From Candidatus Latescibacterota bacterium (GTDB lineage Bacteria > Latescibacterota > UBA2968): a stretch of 64,000 nucleotides of DNA. Both the position numbers and the translations under genes were made by a program. The stretch spans positions 1 to 64,000 of the forward strand of contig JAJDYX010000022.1 of NCBI GenBank assembly GCA_022824945.1, in the 5' to 3' direction. The notes under the pieces were generated by a model, which did not search any database, had not been told where the DNA came from, and saw only the letters and a list, made by a program, of their open reading frames with translations. Positions 16,293-25,462 of this stretch are shown one piece after another. How positions within the stretch are numbered: position 1 is the first letter of the stretch; every line of letters starts with the position of its first letter.

Positions 16293-18200
16293 ATGAATGT
16301 TGATGTGCAGGCGGCATTTGATGCCGGACAAACCCTTGCTGTGGCAGACCGGATTTTAATTTCACCGCAAGCGGGGTCTTTGCAAAGCCGCGTAGATAAA
16401 CTCTTAGATGCAATTGAGAATAGCGGGGCCTCTGGCGATTTAATTTGCAAAACATTGATTCAGTTGGGTATGAATTTTGTTGGACGCGATGCCGAGATTG
16501 TTGGATATGACGCTGATGAAATAGATGTAGCACTCGACAGCGTGTTGGACACGCTCGATAATCTGGAAGGCGATCACGCGACAAGTGTTGTAAATGGCCT
16601 TTTGTCCGACATGAAATCCGTGAACCTATCCGATAGTCTTTCGGGATTATTAGCCGAGCGAATTGAGTCAAATCTGAATGAGGGCAATCCCGCCCGGTCA
16701 TTTCTGGAATTGCTCAAAACCAATATGCGCGGCGGTGTGTACTGGCAGATGATCGGTGAAAATATCTGTAAATTTGGCAATGACTTTGCGCGCGGTCTGG
16801 AGTACTTGCGACACTACGGCTTTTGTCAGGTCTCCACAAATCCGGTATTGGCTGCCAAAGCATTTGACGAAGACCCCTCGCTGGACGATGAACTCAAAGC
16901 CGAAATCGCCAGGCACAACGAGTGGAAAGCCGATCCCGAAAAATATGCCGATGACATTGTAATGGCTGCCACACTGATTGCGCTGTGGCCCAATCTTTCA
17001 ATCTTTCGGCCTCTGGCGATGCACACAGACCTGAAAGACTACATGGTGAGTTTTCAACTCAATCCCAATATCGCTGATCAGGCCGATGCCAGCATCGAAG
17101 ATGCGCGCAACGCATATCGCATTGCCGATGACTATTTGAAGGGATATGACAAGTTATTGGGCGTCAGCGATATAACCCTGGATCCCAATATCGTATTCAA
17201 GGTCGGTGGTGGACACGAAGCAGCGCGAAAAATTACGACCGTGCTCAACAGTGAAGGCATTGGCACAAATAACACAGTCGTTTACACAGTGGCACAGGAA
17301 GTGCAACTCGTCATCGATGCCTTTGAAGGCAAAGCCAGAGCTGCACAAGCCGGCAAGCAAGTGGTGAGAACTTATGAAACGAATATGGGTGGACGGTTTG
17401 TAAGCCATTTGCGCGAGGTAGAAGCCGAAAAGTTATTCGGCGCATTATCAGAAGATCGCGCCTGTGAATTGCTCGCCGAACTCGCTTCTGATCTGGAAAT
17501 CGATATACCCGAAGGGACATTGGCCGAACAAGTGGTAGAAATATGTTCTTATGCCCACCTGAAATCCCTGGATCATCCCGTAATCTTAAACGTTGCCGAA
17601 GCAGCCGGTCAGTCTTCAGAAGCAATAGTGCAACTCGAAGCCGATCTAAAAAAAGCGGGGACGGTTATTGCACGGCGCGTACATTGGATTTTCTACGCGC
17701 CTGAAAATCGGCCCAAATGGGCTACCTACTTGTCAGACACCTACGGTTTGTCAGAAGATCAGTCACAGTGGATTTTGGCTTCAATGGACGTGTTGCCCGC
17801 GTCCAAACGCGTCCCCGATGACACGCTTCACGCACTGGGCGCAAACATGTGCCATACAGAATTTCCCAACCATCAACGCGCCGTTCAACTCGTGTCAGAA
17901 GCACCCAATTTTGACCTGGGTGAACTCAGGGAATCAATCGGCCAAGAATACGAACCCGGTGTGACACAGCGACTTTACGAATTACCCGATTTTCAGAAGG
18001 GCTACGATCTGACGCCCTCTCTAAAGGATTTTCTCGAGAACGAAGTTCAAATTGATCTGAGCGGCTGGCAAACGCGGGGCATGGAACCCGGCGACTGGCC
18101 CGAATTCGGATCGGTTCAAAAAACCACCACTGAGTTTAAAGCCGCGTATGACGCATTTCTAGTGCGATGCATTGAACTGGCCAAAGAAGTTGCTGGATAA
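16293..18200 (+). CDS. Transaldolase-like protein, long divergent form
   Basis: The 635-residue product has a transaldolase-type core in residues ~165-365. 'GFCQVSTNPVLAAKAF' resembles the family's S-N-P strand, and 'NIVFKVGGGHEAARKI' carries Lys303 where the Schiff-base lysine is expected. 'EGIGTNNTVVYTVAQEVQLV' matches the following helix-strand. The ~165 residues before and ~270 after the core are not recognised. The usual enzyme is 220-380 residues. It starts 51 bp after dapB with AGGAGG upstream and may be in that operon. A role in sugar-phosphate metabolism is inferred; the flanking regions could change the reaction completely. Confidence 0.65.
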   Translation: MNVDVQAAFDAGQTLAVADRILISPQAGSLQSRVDKLLDAIENSGASGDLICKTLIQLGMNFVGRDAEIVGYDADEIDVALDSVLDTLDNLEGDHATSVVNGLLSDMKSVNLSDSLSGLLAERIESNLNEGNPARSFLELLKTNMRGGVYWQMIGENICKFGNDFARGLEYLRHYGFCQVSTNPVLAAKAFDEDPSLDDELKAEIARHNEWKADPEKYADDIVMAATLIALWPNLSIFRPLAMHTDLKDYMVSFQLNPNIADQADASIEDARNAYRIADDYLKGYDKLLGVSDITLDPNIVFKVGGGHEAARKITTVLNSEGIGTNNTVVYTVAQEVQLVIDAFEGKARAAQAGKQVVRTYETNMGGRFVSHLREVEAEKLFGALSEDRACELLAELASDLEIDIPEGTLAEQVVEICSYAHLKSLDHPVILNVAEAAGQSSEAIVQLEADLKKAGTVIARRVHWIFYAPENRPKWATYLSDTYGLSEDQSQWILASMDVLPASKRVPDDTLHALGANMCHTEFPNHQRAVQLVSEAPNFDLGELRESIGQEYEPGVTQRLYELPDFQKGYDLTPSLKDFLENEVQIDLSGWQTRGMEPGDWPEFGSVQKTTTEFKAAYDAFLVRCIELAKEVAG

Positions 18201-18221
18201 GCGGTTCACAATGCAGATATC

Positions 18222-18271
18222 AGCGGGGATGAGGTTGTTACCCAGAATACGCATCACTTATCCCCGCTTTT
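18222..18271 (+). terminator. Probable terminator after the transaldolase-like gene
   Basis: AGCGGGGAT (18222-18230) pairs with ATCCCCGCT (18260-18268), with TTTT from 18268. The loop is long (29 nt), and the 3' arm lies within the end of the convergent lipoprotein gene. Confidence 0.5.
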
Positions 18272-18823
18272 CATCTGCGCGTCTAAAACAGCGCTTCCCT
18301 CCCGATTCTCTCTCAGGCGTGCAAAATACGATGCTTCGTGCCCCTCTGCCGAGAGCACCATCACATCCCGCATATTTTCGCCGCTCTCATCCCCTTGTCG
18401 CTCCAATCGCCAAATCATCACATATTCTGTTCCCGGGTCGCGTTGCCAGGGCACCAGGGGATCTACATCAACCAGCTTTCGAGGTTCTGTCCCACTAAAA
18501 TCCACACCTGTGGAAGTATGCACGGTAAACTTGATCTGCCCATTGCGCATATCGTAAACCACTTGCCCTTTTTCCACAAAATTTCTTTGAATATGGGGCT
18601 CCTGCACCGTCAGTGAATACGTACTGTCGCTGAGTACGAGAATGGTAATTTCTCGATCCAGATCATCTTCTCCACGTATCCCGGTCTCGCTCCCGGCATA
18701 CATAAACCATGCGCCCATTGGCGTATCCGATTTTTGTCGCGTCGCAATCTGCTCTTTCTTTTTTTCCTCCCCAACACATGCCGCGATCAGACACAATAAT
18801 ACCATACCCAATACCTGTTTCAT
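18254..18823 (-). CDS. Lipoprotein of unknown function
   Basis: The 189-residue product starts with a lipoprotein signal, MKQVLGMVLLCLIAAC, so Cys16 would be the lipidated residue. The mature part is rich in charged residues and beta-strand-like stretches (for example 'REITILVLSDSTYSLTV'), suggesting a small beta-sandwich or lipocalin-like domain. I do not recognise the family. The start at 18823 is preferred over one 159 bp upstream because the lipobox begins there and an upstream frame would cross the dnaJ terminator. It follows dnaJ by 71 bp on the same strand, but a terminator lies between. Confidence 0.75.
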   Translation of the reverse strand: MKQVLGMVLLCLIAACVGEEKKKEQIATRQKSDTPMGAWFMYAGSETGIRGEDDLDREITILVLSDSTYSLTVQEPHIQRNFVEKGQVVYDMRNGQIKFTVHTSTGVDFSGTEPRKLVDVDPLVPWQRDPGTEYVMIWRLERQGDESGENMRDVMVLSAEGHEASYFARLRENREGSAVLDAQMKSGDK

Positions 18824-18838
18824 GAACCCTCCATATAT

Positions 18839-18870
18839 AAAAGCGGCCCAAACAAAAATTTGGACCGCTC
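18839..18870 (-). terminator. Terminator after dnaJ
   Basis: Read on the minus strand, AGCGGTCCAAA pairs with TTTGGGCCGCT with one mismatch-type G·T and ends in TTTT. It separates the heat-shock operon from the lipoprotein gene. Confidence 0.7.
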
Positions 18871-18893
18871 GCCTGTTTTCCGTGTGAAGTACA

Positions 18894-20048
18894 CTATCCT
18901 CCAAATGCTTCTTTAAAGCGCTCAAAAAAACCTTTCCCACCCTCTGGGGGCTGTATGTTTTCCAATTTGGCAAGCCTGGCAAACAACTCCTCTTCTTCCC
19001 GGCTCAATTTTGCCGGCGTCCAGACCGCCACGCGCACGAGTTGATCGCCCGTGCGATATCCATCCAATTCGGGAATGCCCTTGCCGCGCAATCTAAAAAT
19101 CCGCCCCGATTGTGTACCCGCAGGAATCTTCATACTCACGCGACCAGTCAGGGTCGGCACTTCTATATCTGCTCCCAGAGCTGCCTGGCTAAAACTGATG
19201 GGCAAATCGTACACAATATCGTTACCGTGTCTTTCAAAATATTCGTGTTCTTCTTCTTCGACAAAGACCATACAATCGCCCGCAGGCCCGCCATTTGGCC
19301 CGGCATTGCCCTGCCCCCGCAGCGGAATATAATTGCCTTCGGAAATACCTGCGGGGATATTGACCGAAAGGTCCTTCTGCTTCTTCACTCGTCCTTGTCC
19401 GTGGCAACTGTCACATTGCTCGCGCACCACGTTTCCATTGCCATTGCACTGCGGGCAAGTTGTGACATTGACAAACTGCCCAAACAAGGAGCGCGTCGCC
19501 TGCCGAATCTGTCCCACGCCACCACACATATCGCATGTTACGGGCGCACTTCCCGGTTTTGCCCCAGCACCTCCACACGTATCACAGGTTTCCAAACGCG
19601 ATAGTCGAATGGTTTTTTGAGCGCCCTCAGCAATCTCCTCTAAGGTCAGACTGATCGAAATCCTCAAATCCTCACCGCGATTTGACCGCCGTGGGCTGCG
19701 CCGGCCAAACAAATCGCCAAAAATGCCTCCGCCAAAGATCTCATCCAGATTGGAAAAAATATCTTGAAAATCACCGGCATGCGAAAAGTCTGACCACTGA
19801 AAGCCACCGCCCCGGAAGGTACTGCTGACGCCTTCGTGCCCAAAGCGGTCATACGCCTGTCGCTTTTGTGCATCCATCAGCACTTCATAAGCCTCGGCAC
19901 CTTCTTTGAACATTTCCTCTGCCTGGGGATTGTCCTTATTGCGATCCGGGTGATATTTCAGCGCGTGCTTGCGATAAGCCTTCTTAATCTCATCTTCTGA
20001 AGCCCCGCGGTCCACCCCCAATATTTCGTAATAATCTCTTTTGGCCAT
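18894..20048 (-). CDS. dnaJ: Chaperone protein DnaJ
   Basis: This co-chaperone stimulates DnaK ATPase and holds unfolded proteins. The J domain (1-70) has H33-P34-D35. A Gly/Phe-rich stretch (~75-115) follows. The zinc region has four CxxCxGxG repeats ([32 protein letters not shown]) between ~145 and 220, and the two C-terminal substrate domains complete a class I DnaJ of 384 residues. It is the third gene of hrcA-grpE-dnaJ. dnaK, which often sits between grpE and dnaJ, is absent here. The grpE-dnaJ gap is 62 bp. Confidence 0.97.
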   Translation of the reverse strand: MAKRDYYEILGVDRGASEDEIKKAYRKHALKYHPDRNKDNPQAEEMFKEGAEAYEVLMDAQKRQAYDRFGHEGVSSTFRGGGFQWSDFSHAGDFQDIFSNLDEIFGGGIFGDLFGRRSPRRSNRGEDLRISISLTLEEIAEGAQKTIRLSRLETCDTCGGAGAKPGSAPVTCDMCGGVGQIRQATRSLFGQFVNVTTCPQCNGNGNVVREQCDSCHGQGRVKKQKDLSVNIPAGISEGNYIPLRGQGNAGPNGGPAGDCMVFVEEEEHEYFERHGNDIVYDLPISFSQAALGADIEVPTLTGRVSMKIPAGTQSGRIFRLRGKGIPELDGYRTGDQLVRVAVWTPAKLSREEEELFARLAKLENIQPPEGGKGFFERFKEAFGG

Positions 20049-20110
20049 TGACCTTTCCCATCAACATGCAAAAAGAGCCGCGCTGTTGCGACCCTGTTCA
20101 TTTTATCAGT

Positions 20111-20767
20111 CTAACTTTTATCTGTATCCGCGTCCTCTTTCGGGGCCTCCGGTGCGGGTGTGCCCTGGCTTACCACCACTTTCGCCGGACGCAGCACCTT
20201 ATCCCCCAGGCTATATCCTTTCTCAATCTCTTCTGAGATAATACCGGCATCGTGGATTTCCGATGGCATTTGCATCAATGCCTCATGCACAGTAGGGTCA
20301 AATGGTTTTCCAACCGTCTCTATTTCTTTCAGATTGCGATTGTAGAGCACGCGCGGAAATTGCTCCATAATCATTTTTATGCCTTCTTGAAATCCCTCCG
20401 ACTCTGTATCCCCATTTTCGCTGTGTGCCAATGCGCGACCAACCCCATCTAAAATGGGCAATAAATCGCGAATTACATCTTCGCTGGCAGATTCTATAAG
20501 GATCTCAAATTCTCGTGCCCTGCGTTTTTTGTAATTCTCAAACTCAGCGGCAAGACGCATCCATCGGTCCTTGTACATTTCGGCTTCTTCGCGAGCCAAA
20601 AATAAGGGAGTAACCTTTATCTTTTCCTTTGGCTCCTCCGATTGATCGGCCTCACCATTAACCCCATTTTTTGCCATCTCTACATCTTCAGCCTCCACCG
20701 CCGCCTCATTTTCCACCACTTTTTCTTCCAGCGGTGTTTCTTCTTTTTTTTCTTTCTTCTGCGCCAT
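20111..20767 (-). CDS. grpE: Nucleotide exchange factor GrpE
   Basis: GrpE releases ADP from DnaK and acts as a thermosensor. The 218-residue product has a long acidic, low-complexity N-terminus (~1-55, Glu/Lys-rich). A helical dimerisation stalk follows ('KDRWMRLAAEFENYKKRRAREFE', seen in two runs, near 66-88). The C-terminal beta domain contains 'NPFDPTVHEAL'-like sequence (here KPFDPTVHEALM, ~150). It lies between hrcA (23 bp upstream) and dnaJ on the minus strand, in one operon. Confidence 0.95.
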   Translation of the reverse strand: MAQKKEKKEETPLEEKVVENEAAVEAEDVEMAKNGVNGEADQSEEPKEKIKVTPLFLAREEAEMYKDRWMRLAAEFENYKKRRAREFEILIESASEDVIRDLLPILDGVGRALAHSENGDTESEGFQEGIKMIMEQFPRVLYNRNLKEIETVGKPFDPTVHEALMQMPSEIHDAGIISEEIEKGYSLGDKVLRPAKVVVSQGTPAPEAPKEDADTDKS

Positions 20768-20790
20768 GATTTTTCAACAACTCCTTTACC

Positions 20791-21816
20791 TTACCTGCGG
20801 TCCAGCATCTCTTCAGTTAAATTTGCCATATACTGCACCAGGGGAACGAGCCGCCCATAGGGCAATCGCGTTGGCCCAATAATCCCGATAACACCCGACA
20901 CATTGCCCACCGAATACGTAGAAGTCAGCAAACTGCAATCCTTGAGCGCGGGCGATTCGTGTTCATCGCCAATCGTGATGGAAATACCCGCATCGCGCGC
21001 GCGATCACTCAACAAATGCGCCACATATTCACGAGCTTCCAGCATGCCAATCAGACCGGCAAGGCGTTCACTGGAAAAATCGGGCTGACCAAAAAAGTTG
21101 CGCGTGCCATCCATATGCAGATCGGCACTGCTTGGAAATCTGAACAGATGATCGGCACTATTGGCAAGCAAACGCAACAGCTTGGGAGACCCGGACGATG
21201 CAGATGCAAGCCGTTCTTTCACAGACGCCATAATCTCGCCTATCGTAAGTCCAGAAAGCCGCTGGTTGACCACCCGCCGCGTTTCTTCTAACTCATCCCC
21301 CTCAATTTCTGAGTCGATTTCGACAACCATAGTCTTGACCAGTCCAGACCGAATAGTCATCACCATCAACAGCTTGGATTCGCTCAACTTGAGCATTTCT
21401 AAACGCTCAAAAATGCCCTGGGTGAATTGGGGACCAAGAGCAATGCCCAGATTGTGCGATACATCGGCCAAAACTTTGGACACTTGCACCAGTAAATCGT
21501 CGGCGTTGCCTTCTCGCAACCGCTCAACACTATCCCGAATAGACTGCTGCGCAGCCTCGGCGAGTTCCTCCCGATTCATCAGCATATCGACATAGTACCG
21601 ATATCCCTTATCGCTCGGCACCCTACCCGCCGAAGTATGAGGCTGGTACAAATAGCCTTTTTCTTCGAGATCGGCCATCGAGTTTCGAATGGTTGCCGCG
21701 CTGAGTCCCAAATCCATCTTGGAAATTGTGCGCGACCCCACCGGCTCGCCTGTGGTGACATAAGTGCCAATTAAAATGTCGAGAATTGCTTTTTCCCGAA
21801 GTGTCAGTTCGGTCAT
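20791..21816 (-). CDS. hrcA: Heat-inducible transcription repressor HrcA
   Basis: HrcA is the repressor that binds CIRCE operators and depends on GroEL for activity. The N-terminal winged helix is clear: 'LTLREKAILDILIGTYVTTGEPVGS' (two runs) and 'SAATIRNSMADLEEKGYL'. It is followed by 'QPHTSAGRVPSDKGYRYYVD', a family signature, and a GAF-like C-terminal domain. Length (341 aa) is typical. It is the first gene of hrcA-grpE-dnaJ. No TTAGCACTC-N9-GAGTGCTAA operator is visible upstream; a tandem 28-bp repeat overlaps the promoter instead. Confidence 0.96.
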   Translation of the reverse strand: MTELTLREKAILDILIGTYVTTGEPVGSRTISKMDLGLSAATIRNSMADLEEKGYLYQPHTSAGRVPSDKGYRYYVDMLMNREELAEAAQQSIRDSVERLREGNADDLLVQVSKVLADVSHNLGIALGPQFTQGIFERLEMLKLSESKLLMVMTIRSGLVKTMVVEIDSEIEGDELEETRRVVNQRLSGLTIGEIMASVKERLASASSGSPKLLRLLANSADHLFRFPSSADLHMDGTRNFFGQPDFSSERLAGLIGMLEAREYVAHLLSDRARDAGISITIGDEHESPALKDCSLLTSTYSVGNVSGVIGIIGPTRLPYGRLVPLVQYMANLTEEMLDRR

Positions 21817-21865
21817 TGCACATCCCTTTCCGCCTGGATGAAAGGGGAAAAAACGACCTATCCGC

Positions 21866-21921
21866 GTTGATACAGCTTAGTCTATGATATATAGTTGATA
21901 CAGCTTAGTCTATGATATATA
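21866..21921. repeat. Perfect 28-bp tandem repeat overlapping the hrcA promoter
   Basis: The 28 bases 21866-21893 (beginning GTTGATACAGCTTAGTC) are repeated without gap or change at 21894-21921. The distal copy overlaps the -10 box of the hrcA promoter and the proximal copy covers the transcription start and early leader. This makes it a plausible operator pair, although it has no inner symmetry like CIRCE. Confidence 0.85.
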
Positions 21922-21944
21922 TAGGAAGAGCCAGCGATTGTCAA
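21916..21944 (-). promoter_or_regulatory. Sigma-70-type promoter of hrcA-grpE-dnaJ
   Basis: On the minus strand, a consensus TTGACA (21944-21939) is followed by 17 nt and TATATA (21921-21916). It lies 100 bp before the hrcA ATG. Its -10 sits inside the 28-bp tandem repeat. Confidence 0.65.
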
Positions 21945-21952
21945 GCCCCATC

Positions 21953-21991
21953 AAAAAACGGGCTGGCCGACTTACCTGACCAACCCGTTTC
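21953..21991 (-). terminator. Terminator after the CxxCH dockerin-like protein gene
   Basis: On the minus strand, AAACGGGTTGG (21990-21980) pairs with CCAGCCCGTTT around a 13-nt loop with one G·T pair, and ends in a run of T. It lies 29 bp after the stop codon at 22020. Confidence 0.8.
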
Positions 21992-22019
21992 CGAGTTCAG
22001 ACATGCTTATTTTTCACTT

Positions 22020-23666
22020 TCAACCCACCGGCTTGCCAAAGGCATTGGCAAAGATCAAAAAGTCTGAGAATGCGACCGTACCATCCCTGTCCAAATCAGC
22101 CGCAGCATTGTATCCCGCTCCTCCCTCGCTCGTGCCAAAAGCAGCGACAAAAAGCAGGAAATCGGAGAAATCGACATCTCCATCACTATCCAGATCAGCA
22201 CTGCGCGTCTGAGACGGCGCCTGGCGTATCACGATTAACGCTTGAATTGCGGTCTCGGAAATAGGGAATCCGAGTAAGGAAACCGTATCACCCGGCATCA
22301 AGTCGGTAATGGGAAAAATAAGTTGGATGAGATCCTCAACATTGCCAGAAAAGAATATTGCGATAATATCCTCAGGATTCCTCTGATCGAGGGTAATCAT
22401 CAGAGCTTGTGAGGCATCCACGCGCACCTGTTGACCATTGCGTTGAATGAAAAACGAATTGTTTTCAGCATCTACACTTTGAACACTGACCTCTCTAATG
22501 TCAACGGGCTCCGGATCCGTTTGCAGCATAATTTGCAAATCAGTTACACTGGCACCATTGACAACCTGAATCAGTGCCCCGGGATCAATTTCACCTGTGA
22601 AGGGATTGATGCCAGAAAAATGAGACATCGTCACAACATTTCCATCTCCATCAACCACATCTTGACTGAGATTGAGGGCATACGCCCCATCCGGCACATG
22701 TTGCAACGCAAACGCCAGTTGTTCCGGGAAGGATTCAGCAGGACTAAGGGGAGAAACGCGCACAATAGCGGATAAAGCCAGAGCAAAGAGATCCTCGTCA
22801 TCACCAGCAGAAGCGAGCAACGCAGCCAATACGTCGGGCTTGTACAGGGCGGCCACCCCCGGTTCACTGATCTGCACACCTTGCGGCAGGACAGCGGTCC
22901 CGGAGACAACGGCATCTGGCAATGCCACCGTCCCGAAGAAATACTGCTGTATGTCATTCAACGTCACCATCGCGCCCGAACCACCAATGATCATCTGATA
23001 GGTCTCATCTGCGGACAAATTGAGGGTGGCTGTCACTTTCAGGCGATCTTCGCTGACGGCCAAATCCGTTGCCGTTGCGAGCAAAGCAATGGGAAATGTC
23101 AAAATCTCCACATTTTCAATCGCAATCCCTTCTACCGGGTCAAGAGTGACAATGAGTGGCTGATCAAATGTAATTTCAATCGGCTGCATCCCACTCGGCA
23201 CGAGTGCCCCCATCATACTACCCATCATCGCTTCCGAGATTGTCACGCCGCCAATCACAACAGAAGTCGCCGAAGGCGCACCTCCGGACGGTGGCATCTG
23301 CATAAAACTATTGGGATCTCCAGGATTTGTCACCTGAATACCTGGATCTACCGTACCATCGCCATCCGGATCGCCCAATTCCTGACCATTGGACACGCCA
23401 TCGCCATCAGAATCGAGCATTGCGAGCATGGCATTCCACACAACCTGACCACTGCGACCGGGCTGCGTTAGATAATTGCTGTTGATAGCACTACCAAAAG
23501 ATGTAAGAGTACCACCGCCACCTGGATTCACATGGCACGAAGCACACCCGATCATACTGCCATTGGGTAGCTGACTTACGCGGAAAGGACGGGCATCGGC
23601 CTGTCCCCATCCAACAAAAACAATAACCAGAACAGCAAACAATCTGTGAGAATTCAACCGCGGCAT
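22020..23666 (-). CDS. Secreted protein with a CxxCH heme-type motif and C-terminal dockerin-like repeats
   Basis: This is a 548-residue exported protein. The signal peptide spans about 1-26 (…VGWGQADA). A short cytochrome-c-like start has C41-A-S-C44-H45 and the following 'NPGGGG'. A thrombospondin-3-like calcium stretch comes next (DSDGDGVSNGQELGDPDGDG, ~95-115), then a long beta-rich region that I cannot assign (~140-480). At the C-terminus are two dockerin-like motifs, 'DLDSDGDVDFSDFLLF' and 'DLDRDGTVAFSDFLIFANAFG', close kin of those at the N-terminus of the LRR protein. The start at 23666 has AGGAGG upstream. It may bind heme and sit at the cell surface; no partner genes adjoin it. Confidence 0.8.
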   Translation of the reverse strand: MPRLNSHRLFAVLVIVFVGWGQADARPFRVSQLPNGSMIGCASCHVNPGGGGTLTSFGSAINSNYLTQPGRSGQVVWNAMLAMLDSDGDGVSNGQELGDPDGDGTVDPGIQVTNPGDPNSFMQMPPSGGAPSATSVVIGGVTISEAMMGSMMGALVPSGMQPIEITFDQPLIVTLDPVEGIAIENVEILTFPIALLATATDLAVSEDRLKVTATLNLSADETYQMIIGGSGAMVTLNDIQQYFFGTVALPDAVVSGTAVLPQGVQISEPGVAALYKPDVLAALLASAGDDEDLFALALSAIVRVSPLSPAESFPEQLAFALQHVPDGAYALNLSQDVVDGDGNVVTMSHFSGINPFTGEIDPGALIQVVNGASVTDLQIMLQTDPEPVDIREVSVQSVDAENNSFFIQRNGQQVRVDASQALMITLDQRNPEDIIAIFFSGNVEDLIQLIFPITDLMPGDTVSLLGFPISETAIQALIVIRQAPSQTRSADLDSDGDVDFSDFLLFVAAFGTSEGGAGYNAAADLDRDGTVAFSDFLIFANAFGKPVG

Positions 23667-24016
23667 AAAATCCTCCTGAAGAGGGTGATAATCAGAGACA
23701 ACACGACGTAGCATCTCATTTCGGAAAATGTAGAACATGTCCCATTGAAAGGCAACCGCTTTCTCAATAAAAAAATTATCTTGCAACTTATAGAGAAATG
23801 TTTATAATTAAGCCTTGTTTTTTTCGCATTTTTCTATAATTGAATCTTGTTTTTGGGGCATCATCGCCCGACAGTGTAACACACATTTAATACATGAGAA
23901 ATCACGCGGAAACAAACACCATCTATATTCCGTAGCCGATATATTGGGTCGGCAAAACTGTCGATCTTTTCATTTACAATACAGGCCACTTTTCTCAACA
24001 ATGAAAGGAGCAAAAT
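23667..24016 (+). promoter_or_regulatory. glnA upstream region with a sigma-70-type promoter and long leader
   Basis: TTGCAA (23781-23786), a 16-nt spacer and TATAAT (23803-23808) point toward glnA and would give a leader of ~200 nt. Two related stretches in the leader, from 23804 and 23836, both read ATAATT-A-CTTGTTTTT-like and may bind a regulator. I saw no sigma-54 promoter and no known glutamine riboswitch. The rest of these 350 bp holds no gene. Confidence 0.45.
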
Positions 24017-25435
24017 ATGGCCCAAACGCCACAAGATGTTCTTGCAATGATCGCAGATCAGGGCATTAAAGTCGTCGATTTTCGCTTTACCGATTTTCCC
24101 GGACATTGGCAGCATTTTACTGTCATGGCCTCCGAGGTCGAAGAAGAAACCTTTGAAGACGGACTCGGCTTTGACGGATCCAGTATCCGCGGCTGGCAAG
24201 CCATCAACGAATCGGACATGCTCGTCATACCCGATCCCGCCACGGCGGATATCGATCCCTTCCTCGAGGAAAAAACGCTCGTAATGATTTGCAATATCGC
24301 CGACCCCATCACCAAAAGCGGCTATTCGCGCGATCCGCGTTCGGTCGCCCAAAAAGCCGAAGCCTATATGCAATCTACGGGCATTGGCGATACGGCATTC
24401 TTTGGTCCAGAAGCCGAATTTTTTGTCTTTGACGATGTGCGCTTTGGCGAAGGATCAAACCACGCCTTTCACAGCGTAGATTCAGTTGAGGGCTACTGGA
24501 ACTCGGGCAGAGATGAAGGTCCCAACCTCGGTTACAAACCTCGCCACAAAGAAGGCTACTTCCCCGTGCCGCCTCACGACACGTTGCAAAATATACGCAC
24601 GGAAATGGTACTGACCATGGAAGAGGTCGGCATTGATATCGAAGTTCACCACCACGAAGTGGCAACTGGCGGCCAAGGCGAAATCGACATTCGGTTCTGT
24701 CCGATGGTCACATGCGCCGACCGAATGACGTGGTACAAATACATCGTCAAAAACGTGGCGCACAAACACGGTAAAACCGCCACCTTTATGCCCAAGCCTC
24801 TGTTTGAAGACAATGGCACGGGCATGCACACACATCAAAGCATCTGGAAAGGCGATGACCCTCTCTTTGCCGGATCGGGATATGCGGGCCTGAGCGAAAT
24901 GGCTCTGCACTATATCGGCGGCATTCTCAAACACGCCGATGCATTGATTGCATTGACCAATCCGACCACCAACTCGTTTAAGCGTCTGGTACCCGGATAT
25001 GAAGCTCCGGTCAATCTCGCCTACTCGCAGCGCAATCGCAGTGCTGCAGTACGCATCCCGGTGTATTCTCAAAGTCCCAAAGCCAAGCGCGTCGAATTCC
25101 GGTGTCCGGATCCGAGTGCCAATCCCTACCTGGCTTTTGCGGCAATGTTGATGGCTGGTCTGGACGGCATTCAGAACAAAATTGATCCAGGGGAACCACT
25201 CGACAAAAACCTCTACGATCTCGAACCCGAAGAAGCGGCATCCATCCCGCAGACACCGGGCTCGCTGTCCGATGCCCTCGACGCTCTGGAAGCGGATCAC
25301 GACTTCCTGCTCAAGGGAGATGTCTTTACTGACGACGTGATCGAAACCTGGATCGAATACAAGCGCGAAAACGAAGTTGACGCCATCAACCAGCGTCCTC
25401 ATCCACACGAATTCGCTCTTTATTTCGATGTGTAA
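24017..25435 (+). CDS. glnA: Glutamine synthetase, type I-beta
   Basis: This enzyme makes glutamine from glutamate, ammonia and ATP, the main entry of ammonium. The 472-residue product carries '[10 protein letters not shown]' (51-60), the metal/glutamate motifs 'GPEAEFF' (130-136), '[10 protein letters not shown]' (266-275) and the 'NRSAAVRIP' loop (340-348). Tyr400 in '[10 protein letters not shown]' matches the tyrosine adenylylated in GSI-beta enzymes, so control by GlnE is likely. GAAAGGAGC precedes the ATG. It is monocistronic, between a leader with its own promoter and a strong terminator. Confidence 0.98.
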   Translation: MAQTPQDVLAMIADQGIKVVDFRFTDFPGHWQHFTVMASEVEEETFEDGLGFDGSSIRGWQAINESDMLVIPDPATADIDPFLEEKTLVMICNIADPITKSGYSRDPRSVAQKAEAYMQSTGIGDTAFFGPEAEFFVFDDVRFGEGSNHAFHSVDSVEGYWNSGRDEGPNLGYKPRHKEGYFPVPPHDTLQNIRTEMVLTMEEVGIDIEVHHHEVATGGQGEIDIRFCPMVTCADRMTWYKYIVKNVAHKHGKTATFMPKPLFEDNGTGMHTHQSIWKGDDPLFAGSGYAGLSEMALHYIGGILKHADALIALTNPTTNSFKRLVPGYEAPVNLAYSQRNRSAAVRIPVYSQSPKAKRVEFRCPDPSANPYLAFAAMLMAGLDGIQNKIDPGEPLDKNLYDLEPEEAASIPQTPGSLSDALDALEADHDFLLKGDVFTDDVIETWIEYKRENEVDAINQRPHPHEFALYFDV

Positions 25436-25462
25436 TATTGTAAGTCGTTTTTAGAAGTACAT

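Noticed and set aside
21866-21895. Plus-strand promoter TTGATA-N17-TATAGT within the 28-bp tandem repeat
   Set aside because: The next plus-strand gene is 2 kb away. The minus-strand TTGACA-N17-TATATA fits the hrcA operon far better.
21817-21950. CIRCE operator upstream of hrcA
   Set aside because: No TTAGCACTC-N9-GAGTGCTAA or near match could be found.
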